A stretch of DNA of 64,000 nucleotides from Myroides oncorhynchi (GCF_020905415.1 NZ_JAJJMP010000001.1:3855501-3919500); one strand, 5' to 3'. Positions 34,866-43,965 are shown, counted from the first letter of the stretch. Program-made: numbers and translations. The notes: generated from the letters alone by a model not told the origin.

Positions 34866-35412
34866 TATATACGCCTTAATTTGATTAAGCGAATATAAAA
34901 CGAATATGAATATAATCATAGACTAGATCAAAAATATTACGGAATTACCTATCCATTATCTATGTCACCCTGACGATAGGAAGAGTCTCACACGTAACTC
35001 TACAAACATGTAGAATGAGATTCTTCGCAAGCTCAGAAAGACATAACAACTAGATTTTTATTACCTGAAAGACGGGGTGGTTAATCCAGAGGATGTGTAC
35101 CATCATAACGTGATATCCGTTATCGAACATGTAATACATCCCTACGATTGTGTGCCGACATTGTGTATCGACAGGACGTAATATGGATTGCGTGTCGAAT
35201 GGACGTGATATAGATTACATACCGACATTACATAATATACATCCCCACAAAACACCCGCATATTACTATCAAAGTCACTCTAATTTTTTTAAAAATAGTG
35301 TTTTTTACTCTTCTCAAAATGAACCATAAAAACTTATAAAAAAATGGTTCTCAATTACCCAACCACGCCATAAACCCAATGACACAAAGGAATAAACAAG
35401 TTTTATTCGAGA

Positions 35413-35478
35413 TTTGTTCGGGACTCCTTCGGAAGAGGTTCGGAAAAAAGGGGTTTTTCCGAACAAGCCCCGAACAAA
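35413..35478. repeat. Nested inverted repeats: compact three-arm structure
   Basis: The outer arm TTTGTTCGGG (35413-35422) pairs perfectly with CCCGAACAAA (35469-35478). Inside, GTTCGGAAAAA (35438-35448) pairs perfectly with TTTTTCCGAAC (35454-35464) around AGGGG, and a small CTT-CGG-AAG hairpin lies at 35427-35435. The motif TTCGG recurs five times. The GC content is clearly above the flanks. Confidence 0.85.
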
Positions 35479-35789
35479 CACCAAACTAAACTGCATAATA
35501 GCCCGAAAATACTGAGATACAAGCCAGTATCAATCCAAATAAAAACTAAATTCGAAACGCAAAATGAGATTATTTTAACCTTTAAAAATGGTACTTTTCA
35601 AAGCCTTCAAGGAAAGTAAATTTACTTATTTTTTACATACTTTTTAAGATCAAAAAGTACTCAGATAGGTTTCTGATTTAAAGCAAAATATAATACAAAG
35701 ATATGAAAATAATTAAGAGGTATAAATTAAGAATCAGTGTTTTATGGCATAAAGTGATATAGACCGCGATTACATTTAAAAAAGAAACA

Positions 35790-35836
35790 AAAAAACCAGT
35801 ATACAGCGTCATACTAACGCTGTATACTGGTTTTTT
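35790..35836 (-). terminator. Terminator of the pyrR-pyrB operon
   Basis: AAAAAACCAGTATACAGCG (35790-35808) and CGCTGTATACTGGTTTTTT (35818-35836): a perfect 19-bp stem, with a T-run on the minus strand, 34 bp after the pyrB stop. Confidence 0.92.
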
Positions 35837-35869
35837 CTTATAAAATAAGTCAACCCTTAGTTGACTATA

Positions 35870-36796
35870 CTATTTAATTTTTGAAGCTAATAGATAAGTA
35901 ACAGCCATACGCACTGCTACTCCATTTTCTACCTGGTCTAAGATCACTGACTGTTGTGAATCAGCTACATCAGAAGTAATCTCTACTCCTCTATTAATAG
36001 GCCCTGGGTGCATGACTACAATTTCTTTATCTAGTGAATCTAAGATCTCTTTAGTCAACCCGAACTGTTGAGAATACTCTCTCGTATTAGGAAAATAACT
36101 AAAGTCTAAACGCTCATTCTGAACGCGAAGCATATTCGCTACATCACACCATTCTAGAGCTTTTCTTAGATTAGACTCTACCTTCACTCCTAAACTCTCG
36201 ATATACTTAGGGATTAACGTCTTAGGTCCGCATACTCTAACCTCAGCACCTTGCATCTGTAAAGCAAAGATATTAGATAATGCTACACGTGAATGTAGAA
36301 TATCTCCTACGATAACTACTTTCTTACCTGCTACATCTCCAAGTTTCTCACGGATAGAATAACTATCTAATAACGCCTGTGTTGGGTGCTCATGTGCTCC
36401 ATCTCCTGCATTAATAATACTAGCACTTACATTCTTAGATAAGAAGTGAGCAGCTCCTGCATCACTATGACGCATTACTACCATATCTACCTTCATCGCT
36501 AAGATATTATTAACAGTATCAATTAATGTTTCTCCCTTCTTCACTGAAGACTGAGCTGCTGAAAAGCTTATTACATCAGCAGACAAACGCTTTTGTGCTA
36601 ATTCAAAAGACAACTTAGTACGTGTACTGTTTTCAAAGAAGATATTAGCTATAGTAATATCTCTAAGAGAAGGAACTTTCTTAATCGGACGATTAATTAC
36701 TTCTTTAAAGTGATCAGCTGTTTCGAATATTAAATCAATATCATTCTTGTTGATATACTTAATTCCCAAAAGGTGATTTACGCTTAATTCTTTCAT
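35870..36796 (-). CDS. pyrB: Aspartate carbamoyltransferase catalytic chain
   Basis: A 308-residue enzyme joining carbamoyl phosphate and aspartate in pyrimidine synthesis. The carbamoyl-P site IFFENSTRTKLSFELAQKRL (about 52-71), SSVKKGETLIDT, HPTQALLD (about 136-143), MLRVQNERL and HPGPINRGVEI (about 268-278) are all present. The protein is of normal length for the catalytic chain; no regulatory chain (pyrI) is seen. It follows pyrR by 27 bp on the same strand, the classic pyrR-pyrB arrangement, and is followed by a strong terminator. Confidence 0.97.
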   Translation of the reverse strand: MKELSVNHLLGIKYINKNDIDLIFETADHFKEVINRPIKKVPSLRDITIANIFFENSTRTKLSFELAQKRLSADVISFSAAQSSVKKGETLIDTVNNILAMKVDMVVMRHSDAGAAHFLSKNVSASIINAGDGAHEHPTQALLDSYSIREKLGDVAGKKVVIVGDILHSRVALSNIFALQMQGAEVRVCGPKTLIPKYIESLGVKVESNLRKALEWCDVANMLRVQNERLDFSYFPNTREYSQQFGLTKEILDSLDKEIVVMHPGPINRGVEITSDVADSQQSVILDQVENGVAVRMAVTYLLASKIK

Positions 36797-36823
36797 TGTA
36801 CTTCTATGAGTAGATTTAGGTAG

Positions 36824-37372
36824 TTAGTTTTTTTTTGTTTCTTCTAGATAAACAGCGTCTTCTTGTTCATGCTCAGACCAGTGTACACGAATAGTCTCTT
36901 CATCAAAAGCATCTACTTGTCTACCTCTATAATCAGGTTGGATCGGTAGATGACGACTAAATCGACGATCTATCAATACTAAAAGTTCTATTTCTGCTGG
37001 ACGACCGAATGACTGTATAGCTGTGAGTGCGGCACGTATACTTCGTCCTGTATAAAGCACATCATCTACAAATACGACTTTCTTATCTTCGACTAGAAAG
37101 TCTATCTGTGTTTTGTTTGCTTCTAAAGTTTTTTGATTTCTTCTAAAATCATCGCGAAAGAATGTAATATCTAAGAAGCCTAGAGGTATCTCTGATATTC
37201 CATATTCAGCCTTAAGTATGTTTTGAATTCTTTCTGCTAGAAATTTACCACGTGGTTGTATACCAATAAGAAGAGTATTAGAAAAATCAAGATGTTTCTC
37301 TACTAATTGACAAGCCAAACGGTGTAGAATGATATCAATCTCTTTTGAAGTAAGTAATACTTTTGGATTCAT
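36824..37372 (-). CDS. pyrR: Bifunctional pyr operon regulator / uracil phosphoribosyltransferase
   Basis: A 182-residue PyrR. The type-I PRTase signature VVFVDDVLYTGRSIRAAL (PRPP loop, about 98-115), IGIQPRGKFLAERI (about 37-50) and LVLIDRRFSRHLPIQPDYRGRQVDA (about 130-154, with the PyrR-specific RxxxxLPIxPDxxG) identify it. In Bacillus PyrR binds a pyr mRNA anti-antiterminator when UMP is high; in Bacteroidota this RNA mode is not established, and I see no such leader upstream. It may act on pyrB by UPRTase activity or another mode. First gene of the pyrR-pyrB pair. Confidence 0.95.
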   Translation of the reverse strand: MNPKVLLTSKEIDIILHRLACQLVEKHLDFSNTLLIGIQPRGKFLAERIQNILKAEYGISEIPLGFLDITFFRDDFRRNQKTLEANKTQIDFLVEDKKVVFVDDVLYTGRSIRAALTAIQSFGRPAEIELLVLIDRRFSRHLPIQPDYRGRQVDAFDEETIRVHWSEHEQEDAVYLEETKKN

Positions 37373-37526
37373 ATATAAAAGAGTTGTGTTTGGGGGGTAA
37401 ATTTACAATTAAATATCTTTTTTATCCAATTTATTGAGCATATATCTTCTGAAATTTTACGCCTTCACTCCTTACATTCGAAATCATAGTGCTATCTTTG
37501 ACTAAAGGTTTAAAACTAAATAGCTC

Positions 37527-38333
37527 ATGTTCAGGTCTAATCTATTACTCATCATCACAATATTACTTTCTTTATCAGCCAATGCTCAACATGTAGATGA
37601 ACCTCTTTCATTAAACAATATAGAGATTCAGAAACAGCAATGGGTATTACAAAATAAAGAGAAGAACTTAACCCTGCAATGGACTACGTCAGCATTAGAA
37701 ATATCTTTAGTAAACAAAGCAATTAATCTAAATCAACAAAAGACAATCTATGCTAGAATACCTATTAATAAGGTGCATGAAGAGGCAGACGAATATGTAG
37801 TACTCACAGGTAAAGTCGAGTTCGTCCCTACCCTAATCAAAATCGAATGGTCTGAAGATGATTTAGAATTCTTTCGCTTATTAGAAGATAGTGCTATCAC
37901 ACTTAATGGAAAAGAAGATATATTAGAAATAACGAAAGGAATAGAAACTAAATACAAATTTTACAGTCTGCCTTTTGACCGTATGTGTAAATTTGTTACT
38001 CGTTTTGATTGGAATTTAATAGCTCTTAATAGAGATTCTGACAAACTTCCTAAAATGATTACTTCTTTTGATTTTGAAAACAATGTAATGAAAGGTACTA
38101 TTGACACTGTTCCTTTTGAAGTAAAGTTTGATGTTTACTATAATCAAGAGATATTTTCGTTCCAAAGTTTTGAATTAGTTCATGCTAAAAAGAATAAAGC
38201 AAGTCGCAAAGTCAAAGAAAAGTTTGGAAAATACTTTACATCTAAAATCTACCGATATGATATAGCTGAGCAAACACTAAACTTTTATAAAGATGATAAG
38301 CTAGTCTTGATGTTCGGTTTTGTACTAAAATAG
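37527..38333 (+). CDS. Secreted protein, divergent paralogue of the META-domain protein downstream
   Basis: A 268-residue protein with a signal peptide (MFRSNLLLIITILLSLSANAQ). The C-terminal half aligns by eye with the protein at 38560: FDWNLIALN against YDWKLVQLD, MITSFDFENNVMKGTID against WITFDFHNYLVKGNTG, and KFGKYFTSKIYRYDIAEQTL against HFLKYFDNSTYQFKIDDQSL. The cysteines and the GC(N/T) motif of META/HslJ domains are missing, so it is a degenerate copy. Location probably periplasmic. The two lie 226 bp apart in the same direction, a tandem gene duplication that has diverged strongly. Confidence 0.7.
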   Translation: MFRSNLLLIITILLSLSANAQHVDEPLSLNNIEIQKQQWVLQNKEKNLTLQWTTSALEISLVNKAINLNQQKTIYARIPINKVHEEADEYVVLTGKVEFVPTLIKIEWSEDDLEFFRLLEDSAITLNGKEDILEITKGIETKYKFYSLPFDRMCKFVTRFDWNLIALNRDSDKLPKMITSFDFENNVMKGTIDTVPFEVKFDVYYNQEIFSFQSFELVHAKKNKASRKVKEKFGKYFTSKIYRYDIAEQTLNFYKDDKLVLMFGFVLK

Positions 38334-38559
38334 AGGTTGATCTGGATACTCTACCATTTGTTATATTAATATTATCACCTAGTATATTAACTAATTGATA
38401 ATATATCTATTATAAATTGTGATATTAAATAGGAATTACTATCTTTTCACAATGTTCTACAACTACCCCCAACAATCCATAAACAACTACATATTAGGTG
38501 TTTACAGTTGTAATACTAAATGATTATTATTTGAATTTAGAATTATTTTAATATTTATT

Positions 38560-39390
38560 ATGAAAAAATACGCTACTAGTTTATTTCTATGTTTAACAAG
38601 CTTAGTAACTTTTGCGCAACAAGGCTCTTCTGAATCCCAAGAAAAACATCCATTAGCACCCGATGGAATATGGAATGTAAGATGGGTATTACAAGATAAT
38701 AGCACTCCTGGTGTATTGACGCCTACTGATAAGCACATCATGCTTAGTCGTGAATATGGTTCTACTATCACAGGTTATTCAGGATGTAATATATTTGAAA
38801 TTCCTGTAACTAGAACTTCGATAGATTCTAAGGGAATACACATGACTACACGTTTTGCAGACAAAACAGGAAGAGAATGTTCAACACAAGAAGAGTATGC
38901 TGAGAATAAGTTTTTAAAGCGTATAGCTAATGGAACAATTACTTTCAATGAAGGAGAAGGTGTATTATACTTGCTTACTAAAGATAAAGTACAATATGTA
39001 TTTGCTGATGAAAAATTAGATAAACTAGCCAAAGACATTCGTCGCTATGACTGGAAGCTAGTACAATTAGATGGTTCTAATGAAGGCCCATACAGACAGT
39101 GGATTACTTTTGACTTTCACAATTATCTAGTAAAAGGAAATACTGGGTGTACCACATTTGATGTTCCATTCGCTATAGATACTAAAAATAGTACGATCAC
39201 TCTATTTGATGTTAAACCCGAAGCAACCAAAACATGTGGCAGCAGTAATCAAAATTCAATAAAAGATCATTTTCTTAAATATTTTGATAACTCAACATAT
39301 CAATTCAAGATAGATGATCAATCGCTTAATATCTATCAAAATGGTAAAATTGTTATGCAATTTGACTTAGCAAAAAAGAATTCTTTATAA
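38560..39390 (+). CDS. Secreted META (HslJ-like) domain protein with two internal repeats
   Basis: A 276-residue protein with a signal peptide (MKKYATSLFLCLTSLVTFAQ). Two META-like halves are visible: about 35-150 (IWNVRWVLQD, TGYSGCNIFEIPV, RECSTQ, FLKRIANGTITF, VLYLLTKDKVQYVF) and about 165-270 (YDWKLVQLDG, KGNTGCTTFDVPF, KTCGSS, FLKYFDNSTYQF, LNIYQNGKIVMQFDL). Each half has one GC motif and one later Cys, probably forming disulfides. META domains bind or stabilise envelope factors (HslJ and novobiocin resistance in E. coli); the role here is unknown. Tandem with its paralogue at 37527 and followed by a terminator. Confidence 0.82.
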   Translation: MKKYATSLFLCLTSLVTFAQQGSSESQEKHPLAPDGIWNVRWVLQDNSTPGVLTPTDKHIMLSREYGSTITGYSGCNIFEIPVTRTSIDSKGIHMTTRFADKTGRECSTQEEYAENKFLKRIANGTITFNEGEGVLYLLTKDKVQYVFADEKLDKLAKDIRRYDWKLVQLDGSNEGPYRQWITFDFHNYLVKGNTGCTTFDVPFAIDTKNSTITLFDVKPEATKTCGSSNQNSIKDHFLKYFDNSTYQFKIDDQSLNIYQNGKIVMQFDLAKKNSL

Positions 39391-39394
39391 TATG

Positions 39395-39421
39395 AAGCCT
39401 GTCTATCGACAGGCTTTTTTA
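39395..39421 (+). terminator. Terminator of the META-domain gene
   Basis: AAGCCTGTC (39395-39403), loop TATC, GACAGGCTT (39408-39416), followed by T-rich sequence. Confidence 0.9.
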
Positions 39422-39587
39422 TTTTATATCATCACACAAACCTTTCCTCAAGCGTCAGAAGTCATATCGCTTTTATTCTAGGGTTAATTATTTTATTTAG
39501 CCGTTAAAGAAAGATTAAGTTAGGTAAAGAACCTCTTTATAATCAATAAATGTTCTAAATTAGTACGCTAAATAACAATATAGTTTT

Positions 39588-40130
39588 ATGAAGGCTTTAA
39601 TTTTTAATGGTTCTTTAGACGAAGAAGCATTCCGTACATCGCGACGTATAGCACAATATTATGCAGATCAATTCATAAATTCTAATATTGAGGTTCGACA
39701 GGTTCATTTATCTGATTTTAATATTCCTATTTTTCAAGCTAAGTTAATGGATAATATCCCTACTGATGTTACTGAGTTTGCCAATGCTTTTCGTGAAGCA
39801 GATATTATGATTTGGCTAACTCCTTTATATCATGGTAGTTTAACAGGGGTAATGAAGAATGCAATAGATTGGCTAGAGATTACAGCGAAAGACCACCCAG
39901 CCTACTTAACAAATAAAGTAGTAGGTTTTACATGTTGGTCTGGTGGTAATCAAGCTATGCAAGGCATCCAGGCTTTAGACAATATAGCAAAAGCATTAAG
40001 AGCTTGGTCTCTTCCTTATGCTATCCCAATCAGTAATTCGGATTTATATGAAAACAACGATCTATCTGATATTTATAAAAAGAAAATGTCAATACTGACA
40101 GATTTACTTATAGAGAGTCAATCGCGATAA
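39588..40130 (+). CDS. NADPH-dependent FMN reductase (flavodoxin fold)
   Basis: A 180-residue cytoplasmic protein. The start MKALIFNGSLDEEAFRTSRR supplies the FMN phosphate loop (GSLDE in the place of GSxRxxS), followed by IMIWLTPLYHGSLTGVMKNAIDWLE (about 72-96), the PLYHGSLTGVMKNAIDW motif of the SsuE/YieF-like family, and VGFTCWSGGNQAMQG around the isoalloxazine site. Such enzymes reduce FMN, quinones or chromate. Single gene with its own terminator at 40129; physiological substrate unknown. Confidence 0.85.
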   Translation: MKALIFNGSLDEEAFRTSRRIAQYYADQFINSNIEVRQVHLSDFNIPIFQAKLMDNIPTDVTEFANAFREADIMIWLTPLYHGSLTGVMKNAIDWLEITAKDHPAYLTNKVVGFTCWSGGNQAMQGIQALDNIAKALRAWSLPYAIPISNSDLYENNDLSDIYKKKMSILTDLLIESQSR

Positions 40131-40171
40131 AGAAGAAAGCCTATTTGAGTTTCAAATAGGCTTTCTTCTTT
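40129..40171 (+). terminator. Terminator of the FMN reductase gene
   Basis: AAAGAAGAAAGCCTATTTGA (40129-40148) pairs perfectly over 20 bp with 40152-40171 around a 3-base loop; it begins at the stop codon. Confidence 0.92.
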
Positions 40172-40210
40172 ATCTAAATCATACCCAATAATCAATTACA
40201 TACAATCTAT

Positions 40211-40400
40211 TTAACCCAGAATAAGTGATAGACAGATAAACAAAAGACAATTATACAGATAGGCGGACATTGTGGTTCTATTAATACAAGAGATTTCGAA
40301 GTACTTGAATTGACAAAAACATAGTATAATATGGCTATAGAACTAATGAAAAAACTATGAAGTAGAATTGCTTTGTAGTTTTTGGCTAACACTGATTTTA
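40211..40400 (+). repeat. Decayed dispersed repeat, copy B (coding remnant)
   Basis: Shares TTAACCCAGAATAAGTGATA, GACAGATAAAC, AATTATACA, GAACTAATGAAA and TTTGGCTAA, in order, with the minus strand at 30014-30145. A frame reads TDKQKTIIQIGGHCGSINTR then DFEVLELTKT, a TAG, then YNMAIELMKKL and TGA. The middle part (GGHCGSINTRDFEV) is missing in copy A. A terminator at 40409 follows directly, as after a real gene. I do not recognise the parent family. Confidence 0.65.
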
Positions 40401-40408
40401 GGTATAAA

Positions 40409-40442
40409 AGAAAAAGAGAAGCACCTCTGCTTCTCTTTTTCT
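40409..40442 (+). terminator. Intrinsic terminator behind the coding remnant
   Basis: AGAAAAAGAGAAGCA (40409-40423), loop CCTC, TGCTTCTCTTTTTCT (40428-40442): a perfect 15-bp stem. No intact gene precedes it on either strand between this and the 40129 terminator. Confidence 0.85.
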
Positions 40443-41236
40443 ATAAAACAATTTGAAAAACACCTTATTCAGCCTTTATTAGAAGGCTTCTTTTTTAATT
40501 AACACTCAAATAAATGAATACAATAAAACAATCCCTCACTAAACCTAAAAGATGACCTCTTTTTCATAAGCAATAATTTAAAAAGAATTAAGCTTAGGAG
40601 GGATTGAAGTTTTTTAAAAGTCTGTCTTATATCAACTTCTTGTTGTTAACTATAACAACGAGGTAATACAAAAACAGATTTTTAATTAGTATAACTAAAG
40701 CATCATTAGATATCATCAACTTGGCTATGGTTGGTATTTATAATGACTATGAAAAAATATTATTATAGCTATAATAATAAAACTAAAAACACCTAAAATG
40801 AATCTAAGTTATGATGCTATTCATACCAATAATCTTGTTGTTATGTTTTTTGTACACAGCAAATGTAACCATGTTTTTATTCCTTACAAACACATAGAAA
40901 AAACGCAGTTATTAACACAATCACTATTTGTGGTTTATTTAAAAAACTATGTTCACCAATCCGAAATAACACTTTTCTAGACATTTCACTTTAAAGATTC
41001 AAATAATTATATTAACAACATTTAAACTCTATAATAACTATTTTTATTTAAAAATTTAGCAGTTTAAATAAACTATATTATTAGTATTTCTTATTATACT
41101 GATAACTACTACAAATATCTTAATCACTATCAGTGACTTCAATCTATATGATATTTAACTTATAATTAACATAATTATTATAACAAAACATTTTTACATT
41201 ATAACAATAACGCAATAAAGTACCATATAATAGTCT
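40443..41236. other. Intergenic region, AT-rich
   Basis: No supported gene in about 800 bp. A 60-codon frame at 40798-40980 (+) starts with ATG and is moderately protein-like (MNLSYDAIHTNNLVVMFFVH) but has no family signal. The part from 40980 to 41230 is over 80 percent A+T by eye. Confidence 0.4.
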
Positions 41237-41292
41237 ACTAGAATCAAAAAGGCAGTAAATCGCGTGTGATTTACTGCCTTTTTGATTCTAGT
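41237..41292. terminator. Very long perfect terminator hairpin (25-bp stem)
   Basis: 41237-41261 (ACTAGAATCAAAAAGGCAGT...) is the exact reverse complement of 41268-41292, with a 6-base loop GCGTGT. It lies 9 bp beyond the stop of the leftward OmpA/PD40 gene and includes an internal TTTTT/AAAAA that can act in either direction. Confidence 0.9.
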
Positions 41293-41301
41293 AAGAAATT
41301 A

Positions 41302-43224
41302 TTATTTCTGCAAAATAATAAATTCCGAACGTCTATTCTGTGCATCTTCCCATTCTGTACATGGAGCACATTCTACTTTTAATTCTTGAGAGCCATATCC
41401 TTGTGACTCTAATCTACTTTCTTCTATACCTTGGGAAACAATATAATCTAAAGTAGCTTTCGCTCTCTCATTAGATAATTTTAAGTTATAAGCAGGACTC
41501 CCTTTACTATCCGAATGAGCATTAATTTTAATTCTCATATTCGAATAACGTTTCATAACCTTCACTAATTTATTCAGTTCAGTTTTACTATTTTCTGTAA
41601 TTTCAGTTTGATTAAACGCAAATTGAATATCCCCTAATTCTATCTTATCTTTTCCTATAACTAATTCTTCTAATGGACGCATCAATACTTCTAATTCTTG
41701 AATCCCCTCTTCTGCATTAACTATTACTTCAATAAGTTCATCTAAGTAATCAGGATGAGAAATCTTAATCTTATATTTTTCTTTACATTTTATCTCACCT
41801 CTAGCCATACCACTCCTACTAGACACTCCGTGATCTTCTACTTGGCGTCTCGTATTAATAAACTCCACTTTTGCATCTGCGATAGGAGTATTATATCCTT
41901 TGCTTTTCAACATTGTTCTAAATTCTACAAAACACAATGGAAATGCTTTGTAAATATCAGTACGCCCTATTCGATCAGAGGAGAATAACCCCATTTCTTT
42001 TTCTGGATAGTAGCTAAATGCAAAGTCATTCTTAGCAGTATTAATAGGTTCTCCTAGGTTGATAGGTGTTGCAGTAGGATTATTCATATCTATAACATAA
42101 ACATCCATAGCTCCATACCCTCCCCATCGATCTGAACTAAAGTAAAGCTTATCATCTGATGCTAAATAAGGATAATCATTACGTGTTCCGGAATTAATAA
42201 CTGGTCCTAAATTCTCTGGAGTACCAAACTCATCATCTGGCAATATTTCAGTACGCCAAATATCTAATTCCCCAAGACTTCCTTGCATATTAGATGCAAA
42301 GTATAAATACTTCCCATCAGCAGAAATAGATGGATTAGTATACATAAACCCAGGTCTAGTAAATCTCAGAGGTTTTATTTTCTTCCACTTATCTTTTTTC
42401 TTTTTTGCATAGAATAAACTCATCAGATGATCTCTATTCTTTACATTATCATTTCTTCTAAACTTGCGGTTTCTATAGGCTTCAGAAGCAAAATACATAC
42501 GTTTACCATCTTTTGAAAGAACAGCTGTACCATCATTAAACCTTCTATTGACACGACTTTTAATACGTGCTACTCCCTTTATAGGTTCATACTTATCTTT
42601 AAATTCGGCTGTATAAATATCATAATTAGGTTTACGCTCCCATGTATCTCTTACTTCAAATATTTTACGCATCCATTTCTTCTCTTGTTTTGTCCTATTA
42701 GAAACAAAATAAAGTGTATCACCAGGACTTAACCACGCACCATAATCATCATATTCCCTATCGTTTAATCCTGACTCCTGAAACATATAACTTGGATACC
42801 TATCCACTAATGCTTTATGCGCATCTGGTTTTGCCAAAAAATCTTTTGCTCTAGAGTCATTAGGAGCTCTAGCCACAAACTGTTTCATTATTTCCTTTGC
42901 TACCTCATAACGACCATTCTTTTCCATCACTTTAGCATACTTATAGTAGATATCTGGCTTAAGTGTAGAATCGTTTTGCTGGATAGCCTTCCCATAATAC
43001 CTAGACGCTTCGATATCAACATTTAATCTATCATAACAATCTGCTAATTGCAAATAGATATAATTAGCCGTACGCTTACCTATTAATAAGCGCTTATACT
43101 CTTCTGCTGCTTTTGTATATTCTGTATTTTTATAATACTTATCTGCTCTTTTTAAGCTTGGTTTCTTTTTTGCCTGTAGTGTTAAACTTAAACTACACAA
43201 CAAAACCATTAAAAAAATCCTCAT
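41302..43224 (-). CDS. OmpA-family protein with TPR and PD40 repeats
   Basis: A 640-residue envelope protein. Signal peptide MRIFLMVLLCSLSLTLQAK; N-terminal TPR units (about 22-115: RADKYYKNTEYTKAAEEYKRL, LADCYDRLNVDIEASRYYGKAI); several WD40/PD40 blades (DTLYFVSNRTKQE, KRMYFASEAYR, KYLYFASNMQGSLGELDIW, DKLYFSSDRWGGYGAMDVY, MGLFSSDR); a carboxypeptidase-regulatory-like segment (about 440-520); and a C-terminal OmpA domain (about 530-640: IQFAFNQTEITENSKTELNK, INAHSDSKGSPAYNLKLSNERA, NRRSEFIILQ) that binds peptidoglycan. This layout is common in Bacteroidota and often sits with type IX secretion or gliding proteins, none of which is adjacent here. Confidence 0.92.
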   Translation of the reverse strand: MRIFLMVLLCSLSLTLQAKKKPSLKRADKYYKNTEYTKAAEEYKRLLIGKRTANYIYLQLADCYDRLNVDIEASRYYGKAIQQNDSTLKPDIYYKYAKVMEKNGRYEVAKEIMKQFVARAPNDSRAKDFLAKPDAHKALVDRYPSYMFQESGLNDREYDDYGAWLSPGDTLYFVSNRTKQEKKWMRKIFEVRDTWERKPNYDIYTAEFKDKYEPIKGVARIKSRVNRRFNDGTAVLSKDGKRMYFASEAYRNRKFRRNDNVKNRDHLMSLFYAKKKKDKWKKIKPLRFTRPGFMYTNPSISADGKYLYFASNMQGSLGELDIWRTEILPDDEFGTPENLGPVINSGTRNDYPYLASDDKLYFSSDRWGGYGAMDVYVIDMNNPTATPINLGEPINTAKNDFAFSYYPEKEMGLFSSDRIGRTDIYKAFPLCFVEFRTMLKSKGYNTPIADAKVEFINTRRQVEDHGVSSRSGMARGEIKCKEKYKIKISHPDYLDELIEVIVNAEEGIQELEVLMRPLEELVIGKDKIELGDIQFAFNQTEITENSKTELNKLVKVMKRYSNMRIKINAHSDSKGSPAYNLKLSNERAKATLDYIVSQGIEESRLESQGYGSQELKVECAPCTEWEDAQNRRSEFIILQK

Positions 43225-43366
43225 ATTACTCTATTATATAGACGAATAGATATAAATATACGCTATTCCAACTATTTATTATTCAAAAATACTATTTTAA
43301 TTACTCATTATACTAACGCTTTTTATGTAAATTAGTTGTTCTAATTCAAGAAAAATACTAAAAACT

Positions 43367-43951
43367 ATGAATCCCCAACTTAAAAAGGCTTTCCTTGACC
43401 TATATGATACTTTTAAAAAAGAAGATGCTCTAAAAACAGACAGATTAGATAAATGGCGTAATATAGAGCCCGAGTCTGCTGAGTTTTTATCTCTAATTAT
43501 CAAAACTAAAAATGCCAAGAGAGTATTAGAGTTAGGCACTTCTAATGGTTTCTCTACATTATGGTTAGCAGAAGCAATCTCCCATTTAGAGGGTGAAGTA
43601 ATCTCTATAGATATTGAAAGAGAAAGGACAAATAAGGCTTTCGATAATCTAAAGCAATTTGACTTGCAGTCTTATGTTGAGTTATTGACTTATGATGCTG
43701 GGCAATACTTGGCTGATACTAATCTTGACTTTGATCTTATCTTATTAGATGCAGAGAGAAGCTACTACACCCAATATTGGAAGGACTTAGAACGCCTTCT
43801 TCTTCAAACAGAACACAGCTTATTAGTGGTTGACAATGTAATTTCTCACGAGACTGAAGTAGAAGAGTTTATCGCTTTGATAAATGATAGTAAGTTCAAA
43901 AAAGTTATCCTTCCTATTGGAGCAGGATTATTATTAGTTTCAAAAGAGTAA
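43367..43951 (+). CDS. SAM-dependent O-methyltransferase
   Basis: A 194-residue class I methyltransferase of the catechol-O-methyltransferase-like family 3. AKRVLELGTSNGFSTLWLAEAI (about 51-72) is motif I for SAM binding; GEVISIDIERERTNKAFDNL holds the acidic residue for the ribose; LDFDLILLDAERSYYTQYWKDLE (about 125-147) is the metal-site and post-motif region; LLVVDNVISHETEVEEF follows with the DN motif. No signal peptide, so cytoplasmic. Substrate unknown. Convergent with pheA across a shared terminator. Confidence 0.87.
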   Translation: MNPQLKKAFLDLYDTFKKEDALKTDRLDKWRNIEPESAEFLSLIIKTKNAKRVLELGTSNGFSTLWLAEAISHLEGEVISIDIERERTNKAFDNLKQFDLQSYVELLTYDAGQYLADTNLDFDLILLDAERSYYTQYWKDLERLLLQTEHSLLVVDNVISHETEVEEFIALINDSKFKKVILPIGAGLLLVSKE

Positions 43952-43965
43952 ATGATCTTAATGAT

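Larger units (their letters stand above)
34866..35869. other. Intergenic region with repeats and a structured element
   Basis: No gene in 1 kb. Between about 35100 and 35230 degenerate repeats of 27 bp occur (GGACGTAATATGGATTGCGT at 35174, GGACGTGATATAGATTACAT at 35201, and looser copies before them). At 35413-35478 nested hairpins form (separate entry). A 60-codon frame over 35314-35496 (-) is a by-product of that element. The pyrB terminator is at 35790-35836. Confidence 0.55.

Noticed and set aside
35314..35496. 60-codon frame over the nested hairpin element
   Set aside because: Explained by the GC-richer inverted repeats; no start context and no family.
40207..40392. 61-codon minus-strand frame with a hydrophobic part
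   Set aside because: Antisense to the decayed repeat copy B, whose plus-strand frame matches copy A.
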